The notes: a model not told the origin generated them from the sequence alone. A stretch of DNA of 64,000 nucleotides from Clostridiales bacterium (GCA_012517815.1 JAAYUF010000059.1:34260-98259); one strand, 5' to 3'. Positions 48,436 to 62,363 are shown, counted from the stretch's first letter. Program-made: numbers and translations.

Positions 48436-49857
48436 CTACAGCAGATACTTTTTCAGGAGTTCGGGCCGATCTTTCATCTCAGCGGCCTTTCTCAGGTACT
48501 TGGGGCTGGTATTGCCCAGCACCGCGTAGCTGGCCAGCTTGCTGTTTTCGACGCCCGGCTGGTTGAAGGCGTCCACGTCTAGCAGCTCGCCCGCATAGGC
48601 CGTCGCCATCTCAAAAAAGCAGAGCAGCTGGCCGATCGTGTACGCATTCACCTCCGGCAGGGTGATGGTCTGGCTCATGCGGCCCGCGCTGTACAGCGCG
48701 TACTCCGTGCCTCGAAGCTCCGCGTCGATCAGCTGGTTCAGGCTCTTGCCGCCCAGAAACGCCACGTCGGGAAAGGCTTCGCAGCCGTGCGCGATCGCAA
48801 CCTCGCTGCGGAAGGTTCCAACCTTCAGGAAGGTGATCACCTTGTCGTACGGGCCTTCGGTGTACAGCTGCAGCTGACTGTGCTGGTCGGTTACGCCCAG
48901 GGCCTTGGTGGGGGTCTGCCCGTTGTTGACGGCCATGCCCTTACGGGTCACGTTCTTGCCGAGGCTTTCCGCCCACAGCTGGCAAAACCAGTCCGCCATG
49001 AACTTGAGGCTGTCGGCATAAGGCATGACGACCTGCACGTTTGCGTGGCTGTCTTCCATGGCGATGTACTGGAGCACGGCTTCCAGCAGCGCGGGGTTCT
49101 TCCAAACATCGCCGCTCTTGCAGCGCCTGTCCATCGCCGCCGCGCCCTCCAGCATCGCGCGGATGTCGATGCCGCATACGGCGGCCGGCAGCAGCCCCAC
49201 GGGGCTTAGCTCGCTGAAACGCCCGCCTACCCCGTCGGGGATAAAGAACAGCTCAAACCCTTCCTGGCGTGCCAGCTGAATCAGGTTGCCGCGTTCGCTG
49301 TCCGTCGTGGCGATGATGTGTTTTTGCCAGCCCTCGCCGACTTCCTTTTTCAGGAGATCGGAAATGATCAGGTACTGGCTCATGGTTTCGGCGGTGGCGC
49401 CGCTCTTGGTGATGATGTTGAAGCAGGAACGCTTCACGTCGATCACATCCAGCAGCGAAGCCATGCGTTCCGGGTCGATGTTGTCCTCGACGTAGAACTT
49501 TGGTCCGCCCCGCTTTTCGGCGGGCAGGTCGTTCCAGCGCTGATGGTTGAGCGCCTGCTGCACGGCGATCGGCCCCAGCGCGCTGCCGCCGATTCCCAGG
49601 ACGATGAACGCGTCAAACCGCGCGCGTACGTCCGCCGCAACTTTTTCGATCTTTTCCACAATGGCGGTCTGGTTAAAAGGCAGATCCATCCAGCCCAGCC
49701 ATCCCTTGCCGCGGTTGTTTTCCACGGCAGCCTGCGCTGCGCGCGCGGCGTCCTTCATCATCTCGACTTCGCCAGCGTCCACGCCATACTGAAAGCCGAC
49801 GATATCACTCATCATATGGTTGACATCCAATACAATCGGTTCTTTCTTACCTTCCAT
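48436..49857 (-). CDS. pgi: Glucose-6-phosphate isomerase
   Basis: FIVLGIGGSALGPIAVQQAL; ITKSGATAETMSQYLII; GVGGRFSELSPVGLLPAAVCGID; VAFLGGKSLNQLIDAE. Confidence 0.95.
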   Translation of the reverse strand: MEGKKEPIVLDVNHMMSDIVGFQYGVDAGEVEMMKDAARAAQAAVENNRGKGWLGWMDLPFNQTAIVEKIEKVAADVRARFDAFIVLGIGGSALGPIAVQQALNHQRWNDLPAEKRGGPKFYVEDNIDPERMASLLDVIDVKRSCFNIITKSGATAETMSQYLIISDLLKKEVGEGWQKHIIATTDSERGNLIQLARQEGFELFFIPDGVGGRFSELSPVGLLPAAVCGIDIRAMLEGAAAMDRRCKSGDVWKNPALLEAVLQYIAMEDSHANVQVVMPYADSLKFMADWFCQLWAESLGKNVTRKGMAVNNGQTPTKALGVTDQHSQLQLYTEGPYDKVITFLKVGTFRSEVAIAHGCEAFPDVAFLGGKSLNQLIDAELRGTEYALYSAGRMSQTITLPEVNAYTIGQLLCFFEMATAYAGELLDVDAFNQPGVENSKLASYAVLGNTSPKYLRKAAEMKDRPELLKKYLL

Positions 49858-50116
49858 GCGTACCCTTCCCCTTCCCTATCTCATGCGTCCGGCATGACAA
49901 CGCTGTGATTATACCATATGCATGGCGCTTTGAAAACAAGGGCGGGAAGTTCGGCGCGGTTATCCTGCAAACCCGCTTTGCGGCCGGTTTTGCGGGACGG
50001 CGCGCGTGGCGCGGTTCCGCGGCCCGCGGCGCGTCGCCCCTTGGAAGCGGCGCATTGCGCGTAACGGCCAATCATGCTAAAATAACTTGATATTGACCGA
50101 CAGGGAGTGGGACACC

Positions 50117-51301
50117 ATGGATATTCGTGCCAGGGCGCTGGAAAAGCATTACGAGTGGCAGGGAAAGCTCGAGGTAACGCCGCGCGTGCGCATCACCAAC
50201 CGCGAAGAGCTTTCGCTTGCCTATACGCCGGGCGTCGCCGAGCCCTGCATGGTCATCCACGAGCATCCTGAAAAAAGCTTCGAGCTGACTCGCCGCCACA
50301 ACATGGTCGCGGTGATTACCGACGGAACGGCGGTTCTCGGGCTGGGTGACATCGGCCCGGAAGCCGGCATGCCGGTCATGGAAGGCAAATGCGTGCTCAT
50401 GAAAGAATTCGGCGGCGTGGACGCGATCCCACTGTGCCTGAAAACTAAGGATGTAGACGAACTGGTGCGGACGATCTACCTGCTCTCGGGCAGTTTCGGC
50501 GGCATCAATCTGGAAGATATCAGCGCGCCGCGCTGCTTTGAGGTCGAAACCCGGTTGCAGGAACTCTGCGACATCCCCATTTTTCACGACGACCAGCATG
50601 GCACGGCGGTGGTTGTGACCGCCGCGCTGATCAACGCGCTCAAGCTCGTGAAAAAGCAAATGAAGGATATCACCTGCGTGATCAACGGGGCCGGTTCGGC
50701 CGGCATCGCGATTGCCAAACACCTGATGCGCTTTGGCGTGGGAGACCTGATCCTTTTAGGGCGGCACGGCATCGTCGTGGAGGGGCGCGAAAAGATGAAC
50801 CCCGCCCAGCAGGCGATGAGCCTGATAACCAACCGCCGTCGCCTGCGCGGCGGCTTGTCCGAGGCGATGGCCGGCGCAGACGTGTTTATCGGGGTTTCCG
50901 TGCCCGGCGTGCTGACCGGGGAGATGGTCCGCACCATGGCGCGCGACCCCATCGTGTTCCCCATGGCAAACCCCGTGCCCGAGATCGCCCCCGAGGAAGC
51001 GCTGGCGGCCGGGGCCGCGGTCGTTGGCACCGGCCGCAGCGACTACGAGAATCAGATCAACAACGTGCTGGCATTCCCCGGCATCTTCCGGGGCGCGCTG
51101 GACGTGCGCGCCGCTCGCATCAATGAGGAAATGAAAGCCGCCGCTTCGCTGGCCATCGCCTCGCTGGTCTCGGACGCTGAGCTTAACCCGCACTATATCC
51201 TTCCGCAGGCGTTCGACCGGCGCGTCGGTCCCGCCGTGGCGCAGGCCGTCGCGCGCGCCGCGCAGGAGAGCGGCGTCGCGCGCAAAGCGTCAGAGGCATG
51301 A
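50117..51301 (+). CDS. NAD(P)-dependent malic enzyme
   Basis: REELSLAYTPGVAEPCMVIHE; VITDGTAVLGLGDIGPEAGMPVMEGKCVLMKEFGGVDAIPLCL; FHDDQHGTAVVVTAALINALKLV. Confidence 0.95.
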   Translation: MDIRARALEKHYEWQGKLEVTPRVRITNREELSLAYTPGVAEPCMVIHEHPEKSFELTRRHNMVAVITDGTAVLGLGDIGPEAGMPVMEGKCVLMKEFGGVDAIPLCLKTKDVDELVRTIYLLSGSFGGINLEDISAPRCFEVETRLQELCDIPIFHDDQHGTAVVVTAALINALKLVKKQMKDITCVINGAGSAGIAIAKHLMRFGVGDLILLGRHGIVVEGREKMNPAQQAMSLITNRRRLRGGLSEAMAGADVFIGVSVPGVLTGEMVRTMARDPIVFPMANPVPEIAPEEALAAGAAVVGTGRSDYENQINNVLAFPGIFRGALDVRAARINEEMKAAASLAIASLVSDAELNPHYILPQAFDRRVGPAVAQAVARAAQESGVARKASEA

Positions 51302-51684
51302 CCACACAGGCGCTGCTGGACTTGTGCATGGCCAAACCCGGCGCATGGGCCGACTGCCCTTTCGGGCCGGAGCCCATCTGTGTGCGGATCGGCAAGCGCA
51401 TCTTCGCGGAAATTTTCCCGGGGCGCTCCTGGGTTACGCTGAAATGCGAGCCCGTCTACGGCCTGGCCATGCGCGCCCGGTACCCGCAGGCAGTGCGGCG
51501 CGGGTATCACTGCCCGGTTCCCCAGCACCCATACAACAACACCGTAACGCTGGACGGCAGCGTGCCGGAGGATACGCTGCTGGAAATGATCGACCACAGC
51601 TACCGCTACGCGCTGGGCAGCCTGACCCGTGCGCAGCGGGAAGAAGCGCTTCGCCGCAGGCCCGACGGCAGCACAACCCAATAG
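51298..51684 (+). CDS. MmcQ/YjbR family DNA-binding protein
   Basis: MTTQALLDLCMAKPGAWADCPFGPEPICVRIGKRIFAEIFP...LKCEPVYGLAMRARYPQAVRRGYH; ATGA overlap with malic enzyme. Confidence 0.85.
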   Translation: MTTQALLDLCMAKPGAWADCPFGPEPICVRIGKRIFAEIFPGRSWVTLKCEPVYGLAMRARYPQAVRRGYHCPVPQHPYNNTVTLDGSVPEDTLLEMIDHSYRYALGSLTRAQREEALRRRPDGSTTQ

Positions 51685-51853
51685 CACGCTCAGCCAGAGC
51701 AGGACGCCGGCCCCTTGGGAGCCGGCGTCGTTTGTCGCGGACGGCCCATGGCCTGTGACGTTGCGGGGGCAAAACCGGTTCTCACGATTTCGGGTTTGGT
51801 TTTAGCTCAGTCTCGTTCCCACGCCGCAGGAGCGTACGCATCGGCAACAGGAT

Positions 51854-53011
51854 TCATGGGCTCGGGCGATCCGGCTTCGCGCCGGCAGCGGGAGCTTTTT
51901 CTCGCGTCGGTTCGGGTCCGTTCTCATCCGCCGTTTGAAGCAGGTTCTGCGCGGCCCGCTTCGCCGCTTTCATCGCGGTGGGAATGGGTAGCGCGTCCAG
52001 CGTCGCCCGGTGCGCAAAAACCGCTCCCCGCGACGCAAGCCATTCCGCCGACGGGCTTTCCGTCAGGCGAAAATGGTACAGGCGCATCTGCCAGATCCGG
52101 TGGGTGAACACATGCTTCGCCTCCCCCATGCTGCCGGAGAACACAGCGGACAAACCGTCCTCACGCAACAGGTCGGCGGCGGTTTGCGGGTCGGTGACTT
52201 CCTCCAGCAGGCGGAACACGTACAGGCCGTGAAGCAACCGTTCCTCCCGCCGGTACACTAGAACGCCGTCTTGAAAGGACAGGAGGCACACGGCTACGTC
52301 CACCCGTTTTCCCGGGATTTTCCGTTCGTGTACGGGCAGGCTTTCAGCGTCGCCTTCCCGGTTGGCGTCGCACAGCCCGGCAAGAGGGCATGCCGCGCAT
52401 CCGGGGTTCTTCGGCAGGCAGAGGATCGCGCCCAGTTCCATCATCGCCTGGTTGAAATCGCCCGGGTCGCAGCCCAGGATCGCTTCCCGCAGGCTGTTTT
52501 CCAGCAACCGTTTCGCTTCCGGCGCGTCGATGGGCAGGCGGATGCCCAGCACGCGCGAGCCGACGCGCTTCACGTTGCCGTCGATGGCCGGAACCGCTTC
52601 GCCAAAAACGATGCTGGCGACCGCCGCCGCCGTATACGGGCCGATGCCGGGCAGCCCTCGCAACGATTGCGCATCGCAGGGAAAAGCGCCGCTCAGCTCG
52701 CGGTCCACCACGCGCGCCGCCTTTTGCAGGTTGCGGGCTCGGCTGTAATAGCCCAGACCCTCCCAAAGCTTGAGCACATCCGCTTCCGGGGCCTCGGCCA
52801 GCGAATGCGCATCCGGAAAGCGCGCCAAAAAGCGCCGGTAGTAATCCCGTACGGTTTCTACGCGCGTTTGCTGCAACATGATTTCGGACACCCAAACCGC
52901 GTAGGGATCTTTTGTACGCCGCCAGGGCAAATCCCGGTGACCGTCGCGGTACCAGCGGACCAGAAAGGTACCCCACCCTTTGTTTTCGGCCGTATCGTTC
53001 AAACTGCTCAT
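51854..53011 (-). CDS. mutY: A/G-specific adenine glycosylase
   Basis: LPWRRTKDPYAVWVSEIMLQQTRVETVRDYYRRFLARFP; LPGIGPYTAAAVASIVFGEAVPAIDGNVKRV; CLPKNPGCAACPLAGLC; NUDIX-like C-terminus. Confidence 0.96.
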   Translation of the reverse strand: MSSLNDTAENKGWGTFLVRWYRDGHRDLPWRRTKDPYAVWVSEIMLQQTRVETVRDYYRRFLARFPDAHSLAEAPEADVLKLWEGLGYYSRARNLQKAARVVDRELSGAFPCDAQSLRGLPGIGPYTAAAVASIVFGEAVPAIDGNVKRVGSRVLGIRLPIDAPEAKRLLENSLREAILGCDPGDFNQAMMELGAILCLPKNPGCAACPLAGLCDANREGDAESLPVHERKIPGKRVDVAVCLLSFQDGVLVYRREERLLHGLYVFRLLEEVTDPQTAADLLREDGLSAVFSGSMGEAKHVFTHRIWQMRLYHFRLTESPSAEWLASRGAVFAHRATLDALPIPTAMKAAKRAAQNLLQTADENGPEPTREKAPAAGAKPDRPSP

Positions 53012-53179
53012 CCTCTCCCGAAGTGATTGTAGCACAGGTTCGCGCCGGAGCGGAAACCGCAATATGCAGATAACGGAAGATTGAAAGACCATCCGCGAGA
53101 TACCGCGAGCAAGAGCGAGCATTGTTTGATTTTCGGCAGATTTTCGGGAATGAACCCAATAATCGCTGAAAATCAACTG

Positions 53180-53208
53180 TTGCTTTCAGTGGGAAAATGA
53201 CGTACACT
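53180..53208 (+). promoter_or_regulatory. Probable groESL promoter
   Basis: TTGCTT - 17 nt - TACACT just upstream of CIRCE. Confidence 0.55.
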
Positions 53209-53218
53209 TAACCTGTTG

Positions 53219-53245
53219 TTAGCACTCGGTAATGGTGAGTGCTAA
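53219..53245 (+). promoter_or_regulatory. CIRCE element (HrcA operator)
   Basis: TTAGCACTC-GGTAATGGT-GAGTGCTAA, exact consensus inverted repeat with 9-bp spacer. Confidence 0.98.
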
Positions 53246-53271
53246 CAAGGCCAAACATCAAGATTGGATAG

Positions 53272-53568
<297 letters not shown>

Positions 53569-53573
53569 GCTAA

Positions 53574-55223
<1,650 letters not shown>

Positions 55224-55241
55224 GCCCAGGGTTTTCCCCAA

Positions 55242-55279
55242 CGGGCCGGACAGTCGAAAGACCGTCCGGCCCGCTTTTT
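55242..55279 (+). terminator. groEL terminator
   Basis: Stem CGGGCCGGAC / GTCCGGCCCG then CTTTTTC. Confidence 0.85.
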
Positions 55280-55304
55280 CGGTTGCATGGCCAAGTCCGC
55301 TGCG

Positions 55305-55334
55305 AAAAACACCCGCCCTTGCGGCGCGGGTGTT
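55305..55334 (-). terminator. ftsZ terminator
   Basis: Stem AACACCCGC / GCGGGTGTT followed by TTTTT on the minus strand. Confidence 0.75.
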
Positions 55335-55404
55335 TGCGGTTTAACTGAAGGACGTTTGCGGGGCGGCGATCCGCCACGCCGGATCGATCGGAATGCCGGT
55401 CCGA

Positions 55405-56994
<1,590 letters not shown>

Positions 56995-57047
56995 GGTGCA
57001 TCCCCCTAGTCTTCGTTAGCGTTCGTTCGCGGGACAAATACCGCGAA

Positions 57048-58247
57048 CTAGTTGCCCAACAAGCTTCTGAAAAAGTCCTTGATGCCGCCTGCGACGCCGC
57101 CGGAAGGAACGTTGCGCGATTCGATGGTATCGATAATCAGGTCCATCAGGCCCATGGCGCTTGCGTAGATCGGGCTGGACAACTTGATGGTGCGCTTGAT
57201 GGTTTCCCGCACGGGCTTATCCAGCTTGCCGGCCAGATAATCGCGTCCGCCGCGGTTGAGGCTCAGCCCGCCGCCGGTCAGGTACAGGGTAGACCAGTTG
57301 CCAAGCTTGAGGCCGCTCTCGGCGATGCATTCCTTGATCATCTCGGCGATCTCGTCCACCCGGGGCTCCAGCACCGCCGCAACCTGCTCCTGTGTGAAGC
57401 TCTCCGTTTTCAGTCCGTCTCCGCTGGAAACAGTGTAACCCTGCGAGATGGTGGAAATGCCGTACACGTAATCCCGCTTGATCTGCTCGGCCGATGTGAG
57501 CGAGATGGACAGGCCCTCCGCGATGTCCGCGGCAATGTGGCCGCCGCCGATCTGGAGCGGTTTCTGAAAAATGACCGCGTCGCCTTCGACCGCCATCACG
57601 TCGGTGCACAGGTAGCCGATATCAATCAGGATGGCCGTGCGATCCCGATCCTCCTCCAGGAGGTAGAGCATCGCCTCGCCCGTGGAACTGCTGAAAAAAC
57701 CGCTGACCGTGATGTTCATATCGCGCAGGCGCGCCATCACGTCGTCCAGAAAAAAAGTATCCGCCACGACAAAGGAAACAAGGGCTTTGAGCTCCGTCCC
57801 CTTCATGCCTACGGGTTCCAGCGTTTTTTTGCCGCCGTCCACCATGAACCAGGCGGGACTCCGGTGCACCACCACGCCCCGCACTGGCGAGAGCTGCTTA
57901 TCCGCGTTGGCGAAAATGCGCTCCACATGCCTGGGCGTCACGCGCGGATCGGCCCCCTGAATGGTAACGGACGTTTCCACGGCGTACACGCGCGTAAACT
58001 CGCCGGGCACGCCCACGTTCATCTCGCGGATCTTCCGCTTAGCCTGCATTTCCGCCTCGGCAACCGACTTGCCGATGGCTTCGTTGAGCAGCAGCGGATT
58101 ATTCCACTCCCCATCCAGAAACCCGTCGTACATGGCGATCCCCGCGCCGATAATGTCGCACCTTTGGGTACCGCTGGTCTCGGCCACAAGCGTCACGATC
58201 TTGCTTGTGCCAAAATCGATGGCTGCGATTGTTGATTTCATAGCCAA
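57048..58247 (-). CDS. ftsA: Cell division protein FtsA
   Basis: IAAIDFGTSKIVTLVAE; TAILIDIGYLCTDVMAVEGDAVIF; LYLTGGGLSLNRGGRDYLAGKLDKPVR; adjacent to ftsZ. Confidence 0.88.
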   Translation of the reverse strand: MAMKSTIAAIDFGTSKIVTLVAETSGTQRCDIIGAGIAMYDGFLDGEWNNPLLLNEAIGKSVAEAEMQAKRKIREMNVGVPGEFTRVYAVETSVTIQGADPRVTPRHVERIFANADKQLSPVRGVVVHRSPAWFMVDGGKKTLEPVGMKGTELKALVSFVVADTFFLDDVMARLRDMNITVSGFFSSSTGEAMLYLLEEDRDRTAILIDIGYLCTDVMAVEGDAVIFQKPLQIGGGHIAADIAEGLSISLTSAEQIKRDYVYGISTISQGYTVSSGDGLKTESFTQEQVAAVLEPRVDEIAEMIKECIAESGLKLGNWSTLYLTGGGLSLNRGGRDYLAGKLDKPVRETIKRTIKLSSPIYASAMGLMDLIIDTIESRNVPSGGVAGGIKDFFRSLLGN

Positions 58248-58895
58248 TTATACCCCTGTTCCTAAGGAATCGACCGCGAACCGTCTCCGGCCCGGTGATT
58301 TCCCCCGTTTTAGTGGTACGGCGTAAGGCCGCAGGGCTAGGTAAACCCAAAATACCATCATTTATTGTAACCTTTTTATGCGTTCTTCGCAATAGACAAC
58401 ACGTTTTTTCCCTATCTTTTTTTACATTGCGGGCTTTTGCGTCGCCTGTAACCGGCGGTTGGGAAGGCTTTGGCAGCGTGTTCTCCGGCGCGCGCCGATG
58501 GGTTGTCCGTTTCAGCGCGCGCCCCACCTCCTTCGCGTTGGAAGCGTTGCGACACACCGCAGTATGCAGCGCTTCAGGAGCCCCTACAACAGGAGCCCCT
58601 TCCCCGGGCGACGCCGCAACCCTCCTTTCACGAATGCGAGCACCCATTCCCGCCCTTAATAAGCAGGTTGTGTTGCGCATTGGGGCATACCCGCCCATGC
58701 AGGCCCGGGACGATCTCCAACTGGGCCTTTCCGCTTTCTGCGCGGCCTGTGCCGGCGAAGCGAGCACAGGGGGACCGGCCGGTTGTCCGCCTGTCGGGGC
58801 CGGGAGAGCCACGGGGGTTCGGCGGCAACCCAGGGCGTGCGCGGCCGGCATGGCGCCAAGCGTCAAAGGGCAAACGCGGCCAAGCCTGCGCCCCG

Positions 58896-59369
58896 TTAAG
58901 CGTCGGGTGATGCCGGGCTCCCGGCGGTTGGTTGCGGCTCTTCCCGTAAAAGCGTCAAGAGCGCGGCCCGAAAAGCCTCATCCTCCGTCCGGGTCCGTTT
59001 CGCCGGGCCCCGCATGCGGCCGCCCGCCATGCGCACCTTGCGCGCGGTATGCCGCGCCAGCAGGAGCGAGTCGATGTTATCGTCCGTATACCGCATGCCG
59101 CTTTGATGGAGCACGCGCGCCTTGCGGGCCAGCGACATGGCCGCCAGCCCGTAATCCTGCGTGATCACCAGATCGCCGGGCTGGATCAGGTTGACCAGCC
59201 GGAAATCCGCGCTGTCCGCGCCGCGGGTTACCACAATCGTACTGGCGCCGTCCCGGTCCATCTGGTGGGCCGTATCGCAGATCAGCCATACGGGCATGTC
59301 ATGCTTCCCCGCGCAGTCGATGCAGATATCCACAACAGGGCACGCGTCCGCGTCAATCAGCATTTTCAT
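58896..59369 (-). CDS. YaiI/YqxD (DUF188) family protein
   Basis: MKMLIDADACPVVDICIDCAGKHDMPVWLICDTAHQMDRDGASTIVVTRGADSADFRLVNLIQPGDLVITQDYGLAAM. Confidence 0.92.
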   Translation of the reverse strand: MKMLIDADACPVVDICIDCAGKHDMPVWLICDTAHQMDRDGASTIVVTRGADSADFRLVNLIQPGDLVITQDYGLAAMSLARKARVLHQSGMRYTDDNIDSLLLARHTARKVRMAGGRMRGPAKRTRTEDEAFRAALLTLLREEPQPTAGSPASPDA

Positions 59370-59400
59370 GGTTCAGGCTTCCTTTCGTCGCGGCCGTCCA

Positions 59401-61629
59401 TCAGGGCGCCGCTGCCGCCGGGGTGACGCGGGGGCGTCCTTCCTCCCCCATCGCCAGCAGATCCTCGGTGATCACAAATTGACGGTAATAGTCGGCGCAG
59501 CTCCACGGATCACACATGAAGTACGCGTCCATCCGGCTGTAGTAGCGCTCGATGAACGCCTCGGAATCGTAGGTTTCAATCCCGCGCAGTTCCTCGGCCA
59601 TGCCGTAATCGGCAAAGTAGGCCAGCATCGCGTCGGGGTCGTCCGTTCCTTCCGCCTCCGCAACGTCCGGGTTGTGCGCGACAAAGTAATCATACTGGTA
59701 CAGCATGCCGTAGTCGACACCGTCATAGACCGCAGGCTCATACTTTGGCCCGCCGAATGAAAAACGAATCTCGGCGTTTCGCGCATCCCTGCGGATCACG
59801 GTGACCGGGTCGCCGTTGACGGTCACCGAAAAGCCTTCCGTGAGGGCGCAGCCGGCAGCGGCCGTGAGCGTGGCTGAGACGGTATAACGGTTGTTCCAAG
59901 CCGTGACAGGGTCCTGTTGCGCTTCCCACGCAACGCCGTCGACGGTCACATTGCTGCGGCGGTTGGTAACGGTCAGCCGCGCGCAGTTGGGCACGTCGGC
60001 GTTCCGATAGGTGAGCGTCAGGTCGGCGCGCACAATCTCATGGCCCATCCAGCCATCCAGATCGGCGCGCAGCCAGGCCAGGCGGTCCGCCAGGTACTCC
60101 CTGAGGAAGTTCAGGTTATCCTCCCAGGAGCCGTACACCGTATCTCGGTTGATGTTGTTGTACTCCCCGCCGAACGCCCAGAGGGTGAAATTCATCGCCG
60201 CGCTTTTGGCGACGCGCTGAATATAGGGTTCCAGGCTGAGCTTTTCCAGCGCGGGCAAAAGCTCGTCCTCCCACGCGCCGCGCACCGTTTCCTGAAAGGA
60301 GGGCAGCGCGCACAGCGCGGCCAGCCAGGGCTTGCCGTCCCGCAGGTACCCCTCCGCGCCCGCCTCGGTCGTGCGGATGCCAAAGGCGATGTCAAAATCC
60401 CAAACCGGGCCCGCGTAGAGTTTTTCTTCTCCGGCCGGTTTATAAAAATAGGTGGAGCCGTACCAATAATCCGGGTTTTTGGCCCATTCGTTCAGGAGGA
60501 AAAAGCGCGCGAGGCTTGGAAAATCGAGAAGATCGCAAGCCGCCTCCCCCGTTTCCGGGTTGACGCCCCCGTTGAGGATCGCATCCTCCACCCGTTGCAG
60601 GTATTCCCCGATGTACGCTCCGTCCGTCAGGCTGAGCGAACCCGGGTTTTGCACCGTGAAGTGCATTCCGCTTCCGGTGGTCACCCAGGCGTCCTCGCCG
60701 CCGTAGAAAAAGTCGTCGATCTCCAGCAGATAAGCGCCCAGCGCGCCTCCGTCCGCCTGCAGCCCTTCGGTATAGCGGTATTCGTTCCCGTATCGGTTCA
60801 GCGTCGTCGCCGTTCCCAGCGCTTCGACAGGAAAGGCCTTCTTGATCGCGCTTTCATAATCCAAAATTTCCAGAAGCCCGGCGCGAACCTCGATTTTGTC
60901 GGTCAGCAGGTAGGTGCCGCGGTAGACGCCATCGTAATACAGATCAACCGGCTCATAGCCGGGCGCGGGCAACCCGAGCGTCCGCGCCATATCCAGGCAG
61001 AGGGCGTTGTGCAGGAGCGTCGCGTCAAAGCACTCCGCCAGCAGCAGGAAGGTACGGTTGGCCGCCCCTTCCCCCAGCAGATCGGCCTTTTCCTGCAGCT
61101 TGATCTGGTAAGGCTTCTTGGCGCCCCAGCCCCAGGTGGTGTTGCCGCGCCCGCGCAGTTCCCGTACCGTGCCCCGATAGTCGAGGTTTCCCTGCGTATC
61201 TACTAGCGCCAGGCTGGCGCGTACCGACGTGGAATGTTCCAGATTGGCCTCGACAAAAGCGCGGCCGGCGTTCTCCGCGTCCTCGCTGATGAGGTATGCG
61301 GAGCGCACATTCGCGCCGAACATCACCTGAAGGAAGTACACGTTCCCCTTCGCGTCCAGCACCTCATTGGCGCCTTCGGCAAGCGCGCAGGGAACATCCT
61401 GCCCGTGGATGCGCAGCGTTTCGGGCTTCGCCCCGGCCGGCAGGAACAGGTAGGCCTTGCCCATATGCATCTGTACAGATACGGGGGGCAGCCCTTCCGG
61501 CGCGTAGGCGATATCCAGCGTTTCGACGGGCTGATAGCCCTTTGTGGGTACGACGTACGTTTCCTCGCCCAGCGCGCGCAGGGTGAACAGGCTACCCGCA
61601 AGCAGCAACAGGAGCGCGAATTTCTTCAT
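59401..61629 (-). CDS. CotH kinase family protein with signal peptide and C-terminal repeat region
   Basis: MKKFALLLLLAGSLFTLRALG signal; RELRGRGNTTWGWGAKKPYQIKLQEKADLLG; FDATLLHNALCLDMARTLGLPAPGYEPVDLYYDGVYRGTYLLTDKIEV. Confidence 0.88.
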   Translation of the reverse strand: MKKFALLLLLAGSLFTLRALGEETYVVPTKGYQPVETLDIAYAPEGLPPVSVQMHMGKAYLFLPAGAKPETLRIHGQDVPCALAEGANEVLDAKGNVYFLQVMFGANVRSAYLISEDAENAGRAFVEANLEHSTSVRASLALVDTQGNLDYRGTVRELRGRGNTTWGWGAKKPYQIKLQEKADLLGEGAANRTFLLLAECFDATLLHNALCLDMARTLGLPAPGYEPVDLYYDGVYRGTYLLTDKIEVRAGLLEILDYESAIKKAFPVEALGTATTLNRYGNEYRYTEGLQADGGALGAYLLEIDDFFYGGEDAWVTTGSGMHFTVQNPGSLSLTDGAYIGEYLQRVEDAILNGGVNPETGEAACDLLDFPSLARFFLLNEWAKNPDYWYGSTYFYKPAGEEKLYAGPVWDFDIAFGIRTTEAGAEGYLRDGKPWLAALCALPSFQETVRGAWEDELLPALEKLSLEPYIQRVAKSAAMNFTLWAFGGEYNNINRDTVYGSWEDNLNFLREYLADRLAWLRADLDGWMGHEIVRADLTLTYRNADVPNCARLTVTNRRSNVTVDGVAWEAQQDPVTAWNNRYTVSATLTAAAGCALTEGFSVTVNGDPVTVIRRDARNAEIRFSFGGPKYEPAVYDGVDYGMLYQYDYFVAHNPDVAEAEGTDDPDAMLAYFADYGMAEELRGIETYDSEAFIERYYSRMDAYFMCDPWSCADYYRQFVITEDLLAMGEEGRPRVTPAAAAP

Positions 61630-62118
61630 GCGATCGATCCTCCGCATCGGCAGCCAACCGGCGTATCCTTCGGCCGGCTGTGAGCCGGCACTAGCATATC
61701 ATGCTGCAAAATCCCGTGTCAACGTAGAGTTAACACGTTCTTTACAGAAAACCGTACCTTTCTCCGCACGGCGCGCGTCCGGCAACGCCGGTCGGGCGGA
61801 AAGCGGCGGCGCGGGGTGTCTGTTCCGTACCGCAGGTAGCGCGGGCAAACCGGTGCGGACGGACCAAGCCGCGACCGCTACGAATGCAAAGCGCGCTTCC
61901 GGCTTTGCAAGCCCGGCGGTACGGTGCGCCTCTTCCCATCGCTGACCGTTTCGACGCCGCACGCTAACCGTCTCGTCGCCTCTCGTAGGCCGCAAGGCGC
62001 GGCCGCCGCGCCCATCCGCGTTGACGGCGTGCCGAATGCTTGGCCCAAATTGCTTTCCCCTGCCGTGCTCGCGGCGCGCGCGCCCGGTATGCCCTTCTGT
62101 CGCGGCGGATCCGGACGC

Positions 62119-62142
62119 AAAAAACGGCCCTCTCGGACCGTT
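62119..62142 (-). terminator. Terminator downstream of the tRNA-Met pair
   Basis: Minus strand AACGGTCC-GAGA-GGGCCGTT-TTTT. Confidence 0.7.
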
Positions 62143-62152
62143 CTTTGTTCAC

Positions 62153-62229
62153 TGGTAGCGGCGGGGAGATTTGAACTCTCGACACTCCGGGTATGAACCG
62201 AATGCTCTAGCCAGCTGAGCTACGCCGCC
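62153..62229 (-). tRNA. tRNA with CAT anticodon (elongator tRNA-Met most likely; tRNA-Ile2 not excluded)
   Basis: GGCGGCGTAGCTCAGCTGGCTAGAGCATTCGGTTCATACCCGGAGTGTCGAGAGTTCAAATCTCCCCGCCGCTACCA folds as a cloverleaf; one A-C mismatch in the T stem. Confidence 0.9.
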
Positions 62230-62232
62230 ATT

Positions 62233-62309
<77 letters not shown>

Positions 62310-62334
62310 GCGTTTCGCATAAGCGACGTTAGTA

Positions 62335-62363
62335 ATAATACAATAAACGATCTCCAATGTCAA
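62335..62363 (-). promoter_or_regulatory. Sigma-A promoter for the tRNA pair
   Basis: Minus strand TTGACA - 17 nt - TATTAT, upstream of tRNA-fMet. Confidence 0.8.
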
